A stretch of 58,151 nucleotides of DNA from Pseudomonas sp. GM74 (GTDB lineage Bacteria; Pseudomonadota; Gammaproteobacteria; Pseudomonadales; Pseudomonadaceae): assembly GCF_000282455.1 (NCBI RefSeq), contig NZ_AKJG01000043.1:1-58151 (forward strand). The letters run 5' to 3'. This document shows, in pieces, positions 17,470 to 26,546 of the stretch (positions within the stretch are counted from its first letter, which is position 1; each line of letters starts with the position of its first letter). Both the position numbers and the translations under genes were made by a program. The notes beneath the pieces are model-generated. The model did not search any database and was not told the origin of the DNA. It worked only from the letters and a program-made list of their open reading frames with translations.

Positions 17470-17919
17470 TTAGTGGCCGTGACTACGGCCCACATGTGAA
17501 TGCTCCACTTCCGTCGCCACCACCCCGCCACTCACTTCCAGCCGCTGCAAAATCCCGCATTGATCGATACCCGGCCCCTCGCCGCAGCGTTGGCGCAGGT
17601 CGAGCAGTTGCGTCTGCAAGGCCAGCAAGCCGTCGATCCGCGCCTTCACATGGTGGATGTGCTCGTCGATCAGCGCATTAACGCTTTCGCACTGATCCTG
17701 CGGACTGTCGCGAAACGCCAGCAGGCTGCGGATTTCCTCGAGGGTCATGTCCAGGGTGCGACAGTTGCGGATGAAGGTCAGGCGCTCGGCGTGGGCCTGG
17801 GTGTAGACGCGATAATTGCCGTCACTGCGGGCCGGTTCCGGCAGAAGGTTCTCGCGCTCGTAGTAGCGGATTGTTTCCACGGCGCAGTCCGTGAGTTTCG
17901 CCAACTCTCCAATTTTCAT
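17470..17919 (-). CDS. cadR: CadR-type MerR family metal-responsive regulator
   Basis: 149 residues from MKIGELAKLT; the 23 in-frame residues upstream overlap the operator and are excluded. N-terminal MerR helix-turn-helix (about 1-70: AVETIRYYERENLLPEPARS), a dimerisation helix, and metal-ligand cysteines at 77, 112 and 121, arranged as in the Cd/Pb-responsive CadR/PbrR group. The C terminus is His-rich (EVEHSHVGRSHGH), which is also seen in Pseudomonas CadR. It is divergent from cadA, whose promoter carries a perfect-looking MerR site. Metal choice (Cd, Zn or Pb) is inferred. Confidence 0.93.
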   Translation of the reverse strand: MKIGELAKLTDCAVETIRYYERENLLPEPARSDGNYRVYTQAHAERLTFIRNCRTLDMTLEEIRSLLAFRDSPQDQCESVNALIDEHIHHVKARIDGLLALQTQLLDLRQRCGEGPGIDQCGILQRLEVSGGVVATEVEHSHVGRSHGH

Positions 17920-17951
17920 GACGCCAATCTCCAAAACTCCAGAAAGGGTGC

Positions 17952-17982
17952 TTGACCCTATAGTGGCTACAGGGTCTTTACT
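17952..17982 (+). promoter_or_regulatory. cadA promoter with MerR-type operator
   Basis: TTGACC (17952-17957) and TTTACT (17977-17982) are separated by 19 bp, the over-long spacer typical of MerR-activated promoters. Between and overlapping them is the dyad ACCCTATAG-TGG-CTACAGGGT (17955-17975). CadR is expected to bind here, repressing without metal and untwisting the DNA with it. Confidence 0.85.
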
Positions 17983-18012
17983 TGGCAACAGGCACTCTTA
18001 TGGACGCAACCA

Positions 18013-20274
18013 ATGAGCGATTCCCTGCATTCTCACAAACCCGCGGCTGAACACGAGCACAGCCACAAGCTCAAACCCGTGCAAAAACATGACCATGGTG
18101 GTCACGGCGACACCTGCTGCTCATCTAAAGCGGCAGCGCCTGCACTGGTAAAACTGAGCGAATCGCCGACGATTGGCGCCAGGCTGAGTAATTTCCGTAT
18201 CGAGGCAATGGACTGCCCGACCGAGCAGGCACTTATTCAGAACAAGCTAAGTAAACTGACCGGCGTGCAGCAGCTGGAGTTCAATCTGATTAATCGGGTG
18301 CTCGGCGTGACCCACGATTTGCCCGGTATCGAGCCGATCGTCGAGGCCATCAAGTCCTTGGGCATGCAGGCTGAGCCGATGGATCAGGGGGCTGAAACCC
18401 CGACACCGGCGCCCCGGAAAAAGCCGTGGTGGCCTTTGGCACTGTCCGGTGTTGGCGCATTGCTGGCAGAAGTTATCCACTTCACCGGTTTCGCGCCGAA
18501 CTGGGTGGTGGCGGTTATTGCACTGGTCTCGATCCTCAGTGGTGGCCTCGGCACTTACAAAAAAGGCTGGATCGCCCTTAAAAACCGCAATCTGAACATC
18601 AACGCCCTGATGAGCATTGCTGTGACCGGCGCGGTGCTGATCGGCCAGTGGCCGGAAGCGGCGATGGTGATGTTCCTGTTCACCGTGGCCGAGTTGATCG
18701 AAGCCAGGTCCCTTGACCGCGCGCGAAATGCCATCAGCGGCTTGATGCAGATGACCCCGGACACGGCAACGGTGTTGCAGGCTGACGGGAGCTGGCTTGA
18801 GCAGGATGTCAAAAACATCGGGCTCGGCGCGCGGGTTCGGGTGCGCCCCGGCGAGCGGATCGGCCTGGACGGTGAAGTGCTATCCGGTCGCTCAACCATC
18901 GACCAGGCGCCAATCACCGGTGAAAGCCTGCCGGTGGAAAAGACTGTCGGCGACAAAGTGTTCGCCGGGACAATCAATCAGGCCGGGTCCCTGGAGTACG
19001 CAGTGACCGCCGCAGCGGATAACTCGACCCTGGCCCGCATCATCCTCGCCGTCGAGCAGGCCCAGGGCGCGCGGGCGCCGACCCAGCGTTTCGTCGACAG
19101 TTTCTCGAAAATCTATACCCCGGCGGTATTCGTCCTGGCCCTGGCCGTGGCGGTGATCCCGCCATTGTTCATGGGCGAGTTGTGGTTCGACTGGATCTAC
19201 CGGGCGCTGGTGCTGCTGGTGGTGGCCTGTCCGTGTGCGCTGGTGATTTCCACACCGGTGACCATCGTCAGCGGCCTCGCGGCGGCGGCGCGAAAAGGTA
19301 TCCTGGTCAAGGGCGGCGTCTATCTGGAGGGCGGTTACAAGCTCGACTACCTGGCCCTGGACAAGACCGGCACCATCACCCACGGCAAACCGGTGCAGAC
19401 CGATTACCTGTCGCTGGACCCGACCGCCGACGACTCGGCGCCCGCCATTGCCGCCGCGCTGGCCGGGCGCTCGGATCACCCGGTTTCCCTGGCAATCGCC
19501 AAAGCGGCTGTGGATAACCAGACCGCGACGCCGAGTGTGGATAACTTCGAGGCGCTGGGCGGGCGCGGGGTGCGCGGCGAGATCAACGGCCAGCTCTACC
19601 ATCTGGGCAACCATCGACTGGTGGAGGATCTGGGCCTGTGTTCGCCAGCGCTGGAAGAAAAGCTGTTTGCCCTGGAAAAGCAGGGCAAGTCGGTGGTGCT
19701 GCTGCTTGATTCGTCCGGTCCGTTGGCGCTGTTTGCCGTGGCGGACACGGTAAAGGAATCGAGCCGCGAGGCTATCCGGCAGTTGCATGACCTGGGCATC
19801 AAGACCCTGATGCTCACTGGTGATAACGTCCACACCGCGCAGGCCATTGCCGCGCAAGTCGGCATGGACGAGGCCAAGGGCGACCTGTTGCCGGGGGACA
19901 AATTGCAGGCTGTCGAGGCTCTTTATGCCCAGGGGCATCGGGTCGGCATGGTCGGCGATGGCATCAACGACGCCCCGGCGCTGGCGCGTTCCGAGATCGG
20001 TTTCGCCATGGCCGCCGCGGGCACCGATACCGCGATCGAAACCGCCGATGTCGCCCTGATGGACGACGATCTGCGCAAGATTCCGGCATTCATTCGCCTG
20101 TCTCGGCAGACATCGAGCATCCTCAAACAGAACATCGCCCTGGCTTTGGTCATCAAGGTGATCTTTCTTGGGGCAACCTTCGCCGGGGTCGCTACCATGT
20201 GGATGGCGGTATTCGCCGATATGGGCGTGAGTCTGCTGGTGGTGTTCAACGGTTTGCGCCTGCTGCGCAAGTAA
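18013..20274 (+). CDS. cadA: Heavy-metal-translocating P-type ATPase (Cd/Zn/Pb efflux)
   Basis: 753-residue P1B-ATPase exporting divalent soft metals. The N terminus has a His-rich tract (HSHKPAAEHEHSHK through HDHGGHGDTCCSS), then an HMA-like domain (about 55-115) with a single Cys in EAMDCPTEQ rather than a full CxxC. Further: transduction motif ITGESLPVEK, metal-site C406-P407-C408 in VACPCALVIS, phosphorylation Asp450 in DKTGTITHGKP, SDHPVSLAIAKA, and hinge GDGINDAPALARSEIGFAM. CPC plus a C-terminal DMGVSLLVVFNGLRLL fits the Zn/Cd/Pb subgroup. Its promoter holds the CadR site. Confidence 0.95.
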   Translation: MSDSLHSHKPAAEHEHSHKLKPVQKHDHGGHGDTCCSSKAAAPALVKLSESPTIGARLSNFRIEAMDCPTEQALIQNKLSKLTGVQQLEFNLINRVLGVTHDLPGIEPIVEAIKSLGMQAEPMDQGAETPTPAPRKKPWWPLALSGVGALLAEVIHFTGFAPNWVVAVIALVSILSGGLGTYKKGWIALKNRNLNINALMSIAVTGAVLIGQWPEAAMVMFLFTVAELIEARSLDRARNAISGLMQMTPDTATVLQADGSWLEQDVKNIGLGARVRVRPGERIGLDGEVLSGRSTIDQAPITGESLPVEKTVGDKVFAGTINQAGSLEYAVTAAADNSTLARIILAVEQAQGARAPTQRFVDSFSKIYTPAVFVLALAVAVIPPLFMGELWFDWIYRALVLLVVACPCALVISTPVTIVSGLAAAARKGILVKGGVYLEGGYKLDYLALDKTGTITHGKPVQTDYLSLDPTADDSAPAIAAALAGRSDHPVSLAIAKAAVDNQTATPSVDNFEALGGRGVRGEINGQLYHLGNHRLVEDLGLCSPALEEKLFALEKQGKSVVLLLDSSGPLALFAVADTVKESSREAIRQLHDLGIKTLMLTGDNVHTAQAIAAQVGMDEAKGDLLPGDKLQAVEALYAQGHRVGMVGDGINDAPALARSEIGFAMAAAGTDTAIETADVALMDDDLRKIPAFIRLSRQTSSILKQNIALALVIKVIFLGATFAGVATMWMAVFADMGVSLLVVFNGLRLLRK

Positions 20275-20290
20275 TGGATGAGGGACGGTT

Positions 20291-21154
20291 GTGCTGAGTG
20301 CGGAGCTGAAGGCGTTTTACATGGTGGCCCGCCTGGGCAGCATTACCCAGGCAGCCAAAAAGCTCGGCCTGAGCCAGCCGACGGTGACGACGCAGATCCG
20401 CAACCTCGAAAGCCAGTACTCGGTCGAACTGTTCTACCGTGGTGGCCGGCGTCTGAGCGTCAGCGAAGAGGGCGCGCGGTTGCTGCCGATGGTCAAGGTG
20501 TTGATGCAGCAGGAAGCCGACATCGAGTTTTTCCTGCGTAACTGCGGTCAGGTCCAGGGCACGTTGCGCATAGCCGCCACAGCGCCGTATTACATCCTCG
20601 ACCTGGTGAAAACCTTCCGCGAGCGCCTGCCACAGGTTGAGGTTTCGGTGGAAATCGGCAACTCCCAGCAAGTGCTCGAAGCACTGGAGGATTACCGGGT
20701 CGATGTCGCGGCGTCGTCGCAGTTGCTCGAAGACGCGCGGCTGGTTCGCCGGGTGCTCGGCAGCGATCCGCTGGTACTTGCGGTGCATCGCAATCATCCG
20801 CTGGCGGTTAACGATCACGTGCCGCTCGGCGCCTTGGCCGGGCACACCCTGCTGATGCGCGAACCGGGCTCGACCACCCGCCGCCTGACCGAGGAGCTGC
20901 TGGCCAGCGCAGGCGTGTGTTTCGGCCCGTTGCTGGAGATCGGCAGCCGCGAATCGATTCGCGAAGCGGTGCTGCGCAACATCGGTATCAGCATCATTGC
21001 CCGGCAGGAAGTGCCCCATGATCCGCAACTGCGGGTGCTGACCATCGAGAATGCGCCACAGATTCCTGAATACCTGTACTGCCTCAAGGAGCGCAAAAAC
21101 GCGCGGCTGCCGGCGGCGTTTCTGGGGTTGGCGCAGGAAATGGCTCCGGCCTGA
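20291..21154 (+). CDS. LysR regulator associated with aminoethylphosphonate use
   Basis: 287 residues from a GTG start 16 nt after cadA. N-terminal winged helix (LKAFYMVARLGSITQAAKKL, SQPTVTTQIRNLESQYSVEL), then a LysR effector domain (about 90-285). Length and motifs match the aminoethylphosphonate-catabolism LysR group (TIGR03339-like), and the importer genes begin 250 nt downstream on the same strand. Although it directly follows cadA, it belongs functionally to the phosphonate cluster. Its ligand is likely a phosphonate or its breakdown product (inference). Confidence 0.85.
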   Translation: MLSAELKAFYMVARLGSITQAAKKLGLSQPTVTTQIRNLESQYSVELFYRGGRRLSVSEEGARLLPMVKVLMQQEADIEFFLRNCGQVQGTLRIAATAPYYILDLVKTFRERLPQVEVSVEIGNSQQVLEALEDYRVDVAASSQLLEDARLVRRVLGSDPLVLAVHRNHPLAVNDHVPLGALAGHTLLMREPGSTTRRLTEELLASAGVCFGPLLEIGSRESIREAVLRNIGISIIARQEVPHDPQLRVLTIENAPQIPEYLYCLKERKNARLPAAFLGLAQEMAPA

Positions 21155-21180
21155 ATCCTGTGGTGTCTGTACCGGCCTCA

Positions 21181-21271
21181 TCGCGAGCAAGCTCGCTCCC
21201 ACAGTGGGTTTGAGGTGAAACACAAATTGTGTGAACACCCAAAATCCCTGTGGGAGCGAGCTTGCTCGCGA
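21181..21271. repeat. Outward-facing REP pair
   Basis: TCGCGAGCAAGCTCGCTCCCA at the left, its complement at the right, and a centre with the palindromic GTGAAACACAAATTGTGTGAAC. This lies between the LysR gene and the importer operon, so the two are probably separate transcripts. Confidence 0.9.
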
Positions 21272-21377
21272 TGGCGGCTGATCAGGCAACTCAAAACTTA
21301 ACCCAAAATCCTTGAATACCACTATCGGCAGTTTTTGCCTTACTGCCACATGACGGACTCATTACAACCCTAGGATG

Positions 21378-21400
21378 GCCCCATCTGCTAGATGAGGTCC
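21378..21400 (+). promoter_or_regulatory. Palindrome just upstream of the phosphonate importer genes
   Basis: CATCT-GCT-AGATG is a perfect dyad, extended by imperfect GGCCC/GAGGTCC flanks, ending 4 nt before the start codon at 21405 and overlapping the GAGG ribosome-binding site. It could be an operator for the LysR protein or an RNA hairpin masking translation. Not tested. Confidence 0.4.
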
Positions 21401-21404
21401 GTCC

Positions 21405-22481
21405 ATGAACAACTCGATTGCAACTGCCCTGACCAACCCCGGCGCACCGATGAAGGTGCGCGGTGTACAGAAACGCTTCGGCGCATTCACGGCGCTGGAC
21501 AACGTTTCCCTCGACGTGGCGGCCGGTGAGCTGGTGTGCCTGCTGGGCCCGTCGGGCTGTGGAAAGACCACCCTGCTGCGCTGCATCGCCGGTCTGGAGA
21601 AGCAGGACAGCGGCGAGTTGTACCTGGGTGATCGCGACGTTTCCCACCTGGCGCCCCAGGCGCGGGACTACGGCATTCTGTTCCAGTCCTACGCCTTGTT
21701 CCCCAATCTCACCGTCGAAGCGAACATTGCCTACGGCCTCGCCGGCAGCGGTCGTGACGAAGTACGTCGTCGTGTTGGCCAGATGCTGGAACTGGTCGGT
21801 CTGAGCGGCAGCGAGAAAAAGTACCCCGGCCAGTTGTCCGGTGGCCAGCAACAGCGGGTTGCACTGGCTCGCGCCCTGGCTCCGGCACCTTCGCTGTTGC
21901 TGCTGGACGAACCGATGTCGGCCCTCGATGCCCGGGTGCGCGAGCATCTGTGCACCGAACTGCGCCAACTGCAACGCAACCTCGGCATCACCACCCTGAT
22001 GGTCACCCACAATCAGGACGAGGCCATGCTGATGGCCGACCGCATCGCCGTGATGAACAACGGCAAGGTCGAGCAGTACGCCACGCCGCAGGAAATCTAC
22101 AACCGCCCGGCTACGCCATTCGTGGCGGAGTTCGTCGGCCAGGGTAACTGGTTGCCGTTCCAGCGCAGCAGCGACAGCCACGCCCAGGTCGGCGGGATGA
22201 ACATGCGTCTGGCCGAAGGCAGCGCCAAGACCGCGTCGGGCCGTTTGTTCTGCCGTCCGGAAGCGATCAACGTCAACCCGCTGGTGCACGAGGAAAACCT
22301 GTTCCCGGCCAAGGTTCGTGAAATCACTTTCCTCGGCAACCGCTGCCGCATGAGCTTTGAACTCGACCAACTGCCGGGTCATGCGTTGTTGGCGGAACTG
22401 GCACCGGAAGCCATGCCGCGCCTTGGCGCCCGGCAGATCATGGTCGCCTTGCCGCCGCGCAGCCTGCAGGTGTTTGCCTGA
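21405..22481 (+). CDS. Aminoethylphosphonate-type ABC importer, ATP-binding subunit
   Basis: 358 residues. Standard importer ATPase: Walker A GPSGCGKTTLLR (about residue 50), Q-loop LFQSYALFPNLTVEANIAYG, signature LSGGQQQRVALARAL, Walker B LLLLDEPMSALDA, switch His in MVTHNQDEAML, then a TOBE-type C-terminal domain (about 245-358). It belongs with the spermidine/iron/phosphonate (PotA/FbpC-like) ATPases; the neighbours place it with the TIGR03258-type phosphonate importer. Its TGA stop overlaps the permease ATG by one base. Confidence 0.9.
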   Translation: MNNSIATALTNPGAPMKVRGVQKRFGAFTALDNVSLDVAAGELVCLLGPSGCGKTTLLRCIAGLEKQDSGELYLGDRDVSHLAPQARDYGILFQSYALFPNLTVEANIAYGLAGSGRDEVRRRVGQMLELVGLSGSEKKYPGQLSGGQQQRVALARALAPAPSLLLLDEPMSALDARVREHLCTELRQLQRNLGITTLMVTHNQDEAMLMADRIAVMNNGKVEQYATPQEIYNRPATPFVAEFVGQGNWLPFQRSSDSHAQVGGMNMRLAEGSAKTASGRLFCRPEAINVNPLVHEENLFPAKVREITFLGNRCRMSFELDQLPGHALLAELAPEAMPRLGARQIMVALPPRSLQVFA

Positions 22482-24205
22482 TGAGCGCGAACATCGCGCT
22501 GCCGCTGCCGCACAAGCAGGTTCGGCAGACTACCCGCGCCGAAATCGGCGACCGGTTGTTCGTGGTCGGCGGCAAAGTCCTCATGCTGGTGTTGTTGGGC
22601 GTTGCCGTATTGATGCCGTTGCTGGCGATCTTCTGGCGCGGTTTCAGCGCCGAGGCCGGGCAGGGCGGTGGCTGGGTCGCAGCGAAAGAGCTGGTGACCA
22701 GCGAGAACTTTCACTGGTTGCTCGGTAACAGCCTGAAGGTTTCCCTCAGCGTCGCGACCATTGTCGTACCGCTGGCCTACCTGTTTGCCTACGCCCTGCA
22801 ACGCACGTTGATTCCCGCCAAAGGCATCTGGCGCGGTATTTCGCTGCTGCCATTGATGGCGCCATCAATGCTGCCCGGCATAGCGCTGGTTTATCTGTTC
22901 GGAAACCAGGGCATGCTGCGCGGCCTGCTCTCGGACAATATCTATGGCTTCTGGGGCATTGTGCTTGGTGAAGTCATCTATACCTTCCCACACGCCTTGA
23001 TGATTCTACTGTCGGCCCTGTCCCTGGCCGATGCGCGACTGTTCGATGCCGCCTCCAGCATGGGCGCCAGCCCGGCCAAAGCATTCCGCAGCATCACCTG
23101 GCCGGCGACCCGTCAGGCCGTGTTCGCCGCGTTCTGCCTGGTGTTTACCCTGACCATTACCGATTTCGGCGTGCCCGTGGTGGTCGGTGGCGACTATCAA
23201 GTACTGGCGCTGGAGGCCTACAAGGCGGTGGTCGGCCAGCAGCAGTTTGGTCGCGGGGCGTTGATCGGCATGGTGCTGTTGCTGCCGGCGCTTTTCAGCT
23301 TCGGGGTCGATGCCTGGTTGCGTCGACGCCACGGTGATTCCATGAGCGGTCGCGCCCAAGTGTTCAAGCCCGCGCCGTCGAAGCTGCGCGACGGTTGCTA
23401 CCTGGCCATCGTCCTGCTGATCTGCGCCGCGTTGCTGCTGGTGTTCGGCATGGCGGTGTTCTCGTCGCTGGTGAAGTTCTGGCCGTACAACCTGTCGCTG
23501 TCGCTCAACCATTACCAGTTCAACGAAACCGCCGGCGGTGGCTGGCTGGCCTACGGCAACAGCCTGAAGATGGCCCTGGGCACCGCGTTGATCGGCAGTC
23601 TGCTGATTTTCACCGGCGCCTACCTGATGGAAAAAACCAAGGGGCAGCGCGGCCTGAATCTGACACTGCGCATGCTCAGCTTCGTACCGATGGCAGTGCC
23701 GGGCCTGGTGCTTGGGCTGGGTTACGTCTTCTTCTTCAATCTCACCGGCAACCCGCTGCATGTGCTGTACGGGACCATGACCCTGCTGATCGTCTGCACC
23801 ATTGCGCACTATTTGACCACCGCGCAAATGACCGCTACCACCGCGCTGCGTCAGCTCGACGCCGAATTCGAAGCCGCCGCGCTGTCGCTCAAGGCGCCGC
23901 TGTACCGCCATTACCTGCGGGTCACCGTGCCGATCTGCCTGCCGGCACTGTTGGACATCGTGCGCTACCTGTTCGTCTCGGCCATGACCACCGTTTCGGC
24001 GGCGATCTTTCTCTATAGCCCCGACACCATCCTCGCGGCGGTGGCGGTGCTGAACATGGACGACGCCGGCAACGTCGGCGGTGCGGCAGCGATGTCGACC
24101 CTGATCCTGATTACCTCGGCGGGCGTGTCCTTGCTGTTGGCCTGGGCCTCGTGCGGTTTGCTGCGCCGCTCCCAGGCCTGGCGGCAGACCGCGCCCGGTC
24201 ATTGA
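22481..24205 (+). CDS. Aminoethylphosphonate-type ABC importer, fused permease
   Basis: 574-residue inner-membrane protein with about twelve membrane segments, consisting of two fused permease halves, as in FbpB/PhnU-type systems. Both halves carry the ATPase-contact EAA loop: AASSMGASPAKAFRSITWP near residue 195 and AALSLKAPLYRHYLRVTVP near residue 475. It is translationally coupled to the ATPase gene (TGATG). The fused form is what the TIGR03262-type aminoethylphosphonate permeases show. Confidence 0.9.
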   Translation: MSANIALPLPHKQVRQTTRAEIGDRLFVVGGKVLMLVLLGVAVLMPLLAIFWRGFSAEAGQGGGWVAAKELVTSENFHWLLGNSLKVSLSVATIVVPLAYLFAYALQRTLIPAKGIWRGISLLPLMAPSMLPGIALVYLFGNQGMLRGLLSDNIYGFWGIVLGEVIYTFPHALMILLSALSLADARLFDAASSMGASPAKAFRSITWPATRQAVFAAFCLVFTLTITDFGVPVVVGGDYQVLALEAYKAVVGQQQFGRGALIGMVLLLPALFSFGVDAWLRRRHGDSMSGRAQVFKPAPSKLRDGCYLAIVLLICAALLLVFGMAVFSSLVKFWPYNLSLSLNHYQFNETAGGGWLAYGNSLKMALGTALIGSLLIFTGAYLMEKTKGQRGLNLTLRMLSFVPMAVPGLVLGLGYVFFFNLTGNPLHVLYGTMTLLIVCTIAHYLTTAQMTATTALRQLDAEFEAAALSLKAPLYRHYLRVTVPICLPALLDIVRYLFVSAMTTVSAAIFLYSPDTILAAVAVLNMDDAGNVGGAAAMSTLILITSAGVSLLLAWASCGLLRRSQAWRQTAPGH

Positions 24206-24243
24206 ATCTGCACAACCCCTCAACTCAAAAACAGGAAAAGATC

Positions 24244-25269
24244 ATGTTCAAGCCTATGGCCCTGGCCGCTGCTGTCCTCACCGCTTTCAGCCTGAACGCC
24301 TTCGCGGCGAAAACCGAGTTGACGGTGTACACCGCCCTCGAAGCCGAACAACTGAAGACCTACAAAGAAGCTTTCGAAAAGGCCAACCCGGACGTCGAAA
24401 TCAAATGGGTGCGTGATTCCACCGGCATCATCACCGCCAAACTGCTGGCCGAAAAAGCCCGTCCGCAGGCTGATGCCGTGTGGGGCCTGGCCGCTTCCAG
24501 CCTGGCGATCCTCGATCAGCAAGGCATGCTGCAAAGCTATGCACCGAAAGACCTGGGCAAGATCGGCGCCAACTATCGTGACGCGGCAAACCCACCAGCC
24601 TGGGTCGGCATGGACGTCTGGGCCGCGACCATCTGCTTCAACACCGTCGAAGCCCAGAAGCAGGGCCTGACCAAGCCTGTGAGCTGGCAAGACCTGACCA
24701 GGCCTGAGTACAAAGGCAAGATCGTGATGCCGAACCCGGCATCGTCCGGTACCGGTTTCCTCGATGTCAGCGCCTGGCTGCAAACCTTCGGTGAGAAGCA
24801 GGGCTGGGCCTACATGGACGGCCTGCACCAGAACATCGGCCAGTACGTTCACTCCGGCTCCAAGCCATGCAAACTGGCGGCGGCCGGCGAATTCCCGATC
24901 GGTATTTCCTTTGAGTACCCGGCAGTTCAGCTGAAACGCCAGGGCGCACCGCTGGACATCATCCTGCCGAAGGAAGGCCTGGGCTGGGAGATCGAAGCGA
25001 CTGCCGTGATCAAGGGCACTGCCCACGAGGAAGCGGCGAAGAAACTGGCTGACTTCTCCGCCAGCCCTGAGGCGATGGAGCTCTATAAGGAAAACTTCGC
25101 CGTGCTCGCCCAGCCTGGCATCGCCAAGCCGCAGACCGAACTGCCGGCGGACTACGAACAGCGCCTGATCAAGAACGACTTCGCCTGGGCTTCGAAGAAC
25201 CGCGACGAAATCCTGACTGAATGGCGCAAGCGCTATGACGGCAAGTCCGAGAAAGTGGCGGCCAAGTAA
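24244..25269 (+). CDS. Aminoethylphosphonate-type ABC importer, periplasmic binding protein
   Basis: 341 residues. Signal peptide MFKPMALAAAVLTAFSLNAFA, then mature TELTVYTALEAEQLKTYKEAF, a typical start of iron/phosphonate-class (SBP_bac_6-like) binding proteins. Other markers: LLAEKARPQADAVWGLAAS, VMPNPASSGTGFLDVSAWL and GISFEYPAVQLKRQG. The upstream in-frame extension is not used because the signal peptide begins at 24244. It completes a three-gene importer; by family the ligand is 2-aminoethylphosphonate, which the adjacent catabolic genes support. Confidence 0.9.
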   Translation: MFKPMALAAAVLTAFSLNAFAAKTELTVYTALEAEQLKTYKEAFEKANPDVEIKWVRDSTGIITAKLLAEKARPQADAVWGLAASSLAILDQQGMLQSYAPKDLGKIGANYRDAANPPAWVGMDVWAATICFNTVEAQKQGLTKPVSWQDLTRPEYKGKIVMPNPASSGTGFLDVSAWLQTFGEKQGWAYMDGLHQNIGQYVHSGSKPCKLAAAGEFPIGISFEYPAVQLKRQGAPLDIILPKEGLGWEIEATAVIKGTAHEEAAKKLADFSASPEAMELYKENFAVLAQPGIAKPQTELPADYEQRLIKNDFAWASKNRDEILTEWRKRYDGKSEKVAAK

Positions 25270-25295
25270 GATCTTCATCGGCTGACAGGGCCTCA

Positions 25296-25384
25296 TCGCT
25301 GGCAAGCCAGCTCCCACAGGGAGCTATGGTGGATGCAGATTTTGTGAACACCTCGAAACCTGTGGGAGCGGGCTTGCCCGCGAA
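25296..25384. repeat. Outward-facing REP pair, hybrid stem types
   Basis: Left REP has the GCTGGC/GCCAGC stem, right REP the GCGGGC/GCCCGC stem. The centre keeps GGTGGATGCAGATTTTGTGAAC. It separates the importer from the catabolic gene pair that follows, so these may be on different transcripts or differ in mRNA stability. Confidence 0.88.
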
Positions 25385-25412
25385 GGCGGCCTCGAATTCA
25401 GGACCCCTCTAG

Positions 25413-26546
25413 ATGACACAACACAACGACATGCTGATCGTCGGCGCCGGCATCCTGGGTTTGTCCCACGCGTATGCCGCCGCCAAACGCGGTCTGAAGG
25501 TCACGGTTTTCGAGCGCAGCGAATCGCCTGTTGGCGCCTCGGTACGCAACTTCGGCCAGGCCTTGGTCACTGGCCAACCGCCGGGACCGATGCTGGAACT
25601 GGCCCGCGCCAGTCGCGGAATCTGGGGTGATTGGGCGCAGCTCGCCGGCCTGCAACTCAAGCGCAATGGCTCGTACCTGTTCGCCCGCACCGAAGCGGAA
25701 GAGCAACTGCTGGAAGCCTTCTGCGAGGGCCGCGCCGTCGAACACGGTTACCGCGTCGACCTGCTGCGCGGCGCCGCGCTACGCGATTTGTACGGCGGTC
25801 AGTTCCGTCATCACCGCGCGGCCTTGCATGGCATGGACGACCAGCAACTGTATTCCCGCGAAGCGATTCCGGCGCTGATCGACTTCCTGCGCCGCGACCT
25901 GGGCGTCCAGTTTCACTTCTCTACCCTGGTGCGCGATATCGAGCCGGGTCGCCTGTACAGTACCGCCGGCAGCTTCAGTGCCGAGCAGATCATCGTCTGT
26001 TCCGGCCACGATTATCAGACATTGCTGGCCGAGCAAATCGCCGAGCTCGAGCCGCAAATCTGTCGTCTGCAAATGCTCCGCGCTCGCCCGCAAATCAACC
26101 TCAACCTGCAACACGCGTTGCTCACCGGTTTGAGTTGCGTGCACTACGGCGCCTTCGCCGACTTGCCGGAAGCCGCGGCGGTGCAGGCAGAGATTCTGCA
26201 GTACGCGCCGCACCTGCATGAAAACGGCATCCACCTGCTGATCAGCCCGACGCCCTATGGTGAATTGATCATTGGTGATTCGCACCATTACGGCAGCGAT
26301 CCGTCACCCTTAAATGCCGAGCAGGTCGACGACTGGATGATCGAACTGGCCGAGCAGACCCTGGGTTGCAAGGTACAAGTGGTCGAGCGCTGGCAGGGGG
26401 TCTATGGTTCACGGGGGCCGGGACCGTTCTCGTTCCTGCGTCCGGCAAAGGGCCTGGGCGTGTCATTGATGCACACCGGTGTCGGCATGAGCGTCGGGCC
26501 GGCGATGGCTGAACGAAACATCGCAGCTGTGTTGGGGGAAATCTGA
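25413..26546 (+). CDS. FAD-dependent amine oxidoreductase, TIGR03364-like (phosphonate-associated)
   Basis: 377-residue DAO-family flavoprotein. N-terminal FAD fold MLIVGAGILGLSHAYAAAKRG with the acidic residue in VTVFERSES; a C-terminal cofactor motif FSFLRPAKGLGVSLMHTGVG. This family recurs in phosphonate clusters; published work on such FAD oxidoreductases (PbfC/PbfD type, recalled) shows oxidation of N-methyl-aminoethylphosphonate, and sometimes of aminoethylphosphonate itself, to phosphonoacetaldehyde. The exact substrate here cannot be read from sequence. Its TGA overlaps the ATG of the next gene. Confidence 0.85.
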   Translation: MTQHNDMLIVGAGILGLSHAYAAAKRGLKVTVFERSESPVGASVRNFGQALVTGQPPGPMLELARASRGIWGDWAQLAGLQLKRNGSYLFARTEAEEQLLEAFCEGRAVEHGYRVDLLRGAALRDLYGGQFRHHRAALHGMDDQQLYSREAIPALIDFLRRDLGVQFHFSTLVRDIEPGRLYSTAGSFSAEQIIVCSGHDYQTLLAEQIAELEPQICRLQMLRARPQINLNLQHALLTGLSCVHYGAFADLPEAAAVQAEILQYAPHLHENGIHLLISPTPYGELIIGDSHHYGSDPSPLNAEQVDDWMIELAEQTLGCKVQVVERWQGVYGSRGPGPFSFLRPAKGLGVSLMHTGVGMSVGPAMAERNIAAVLGEI

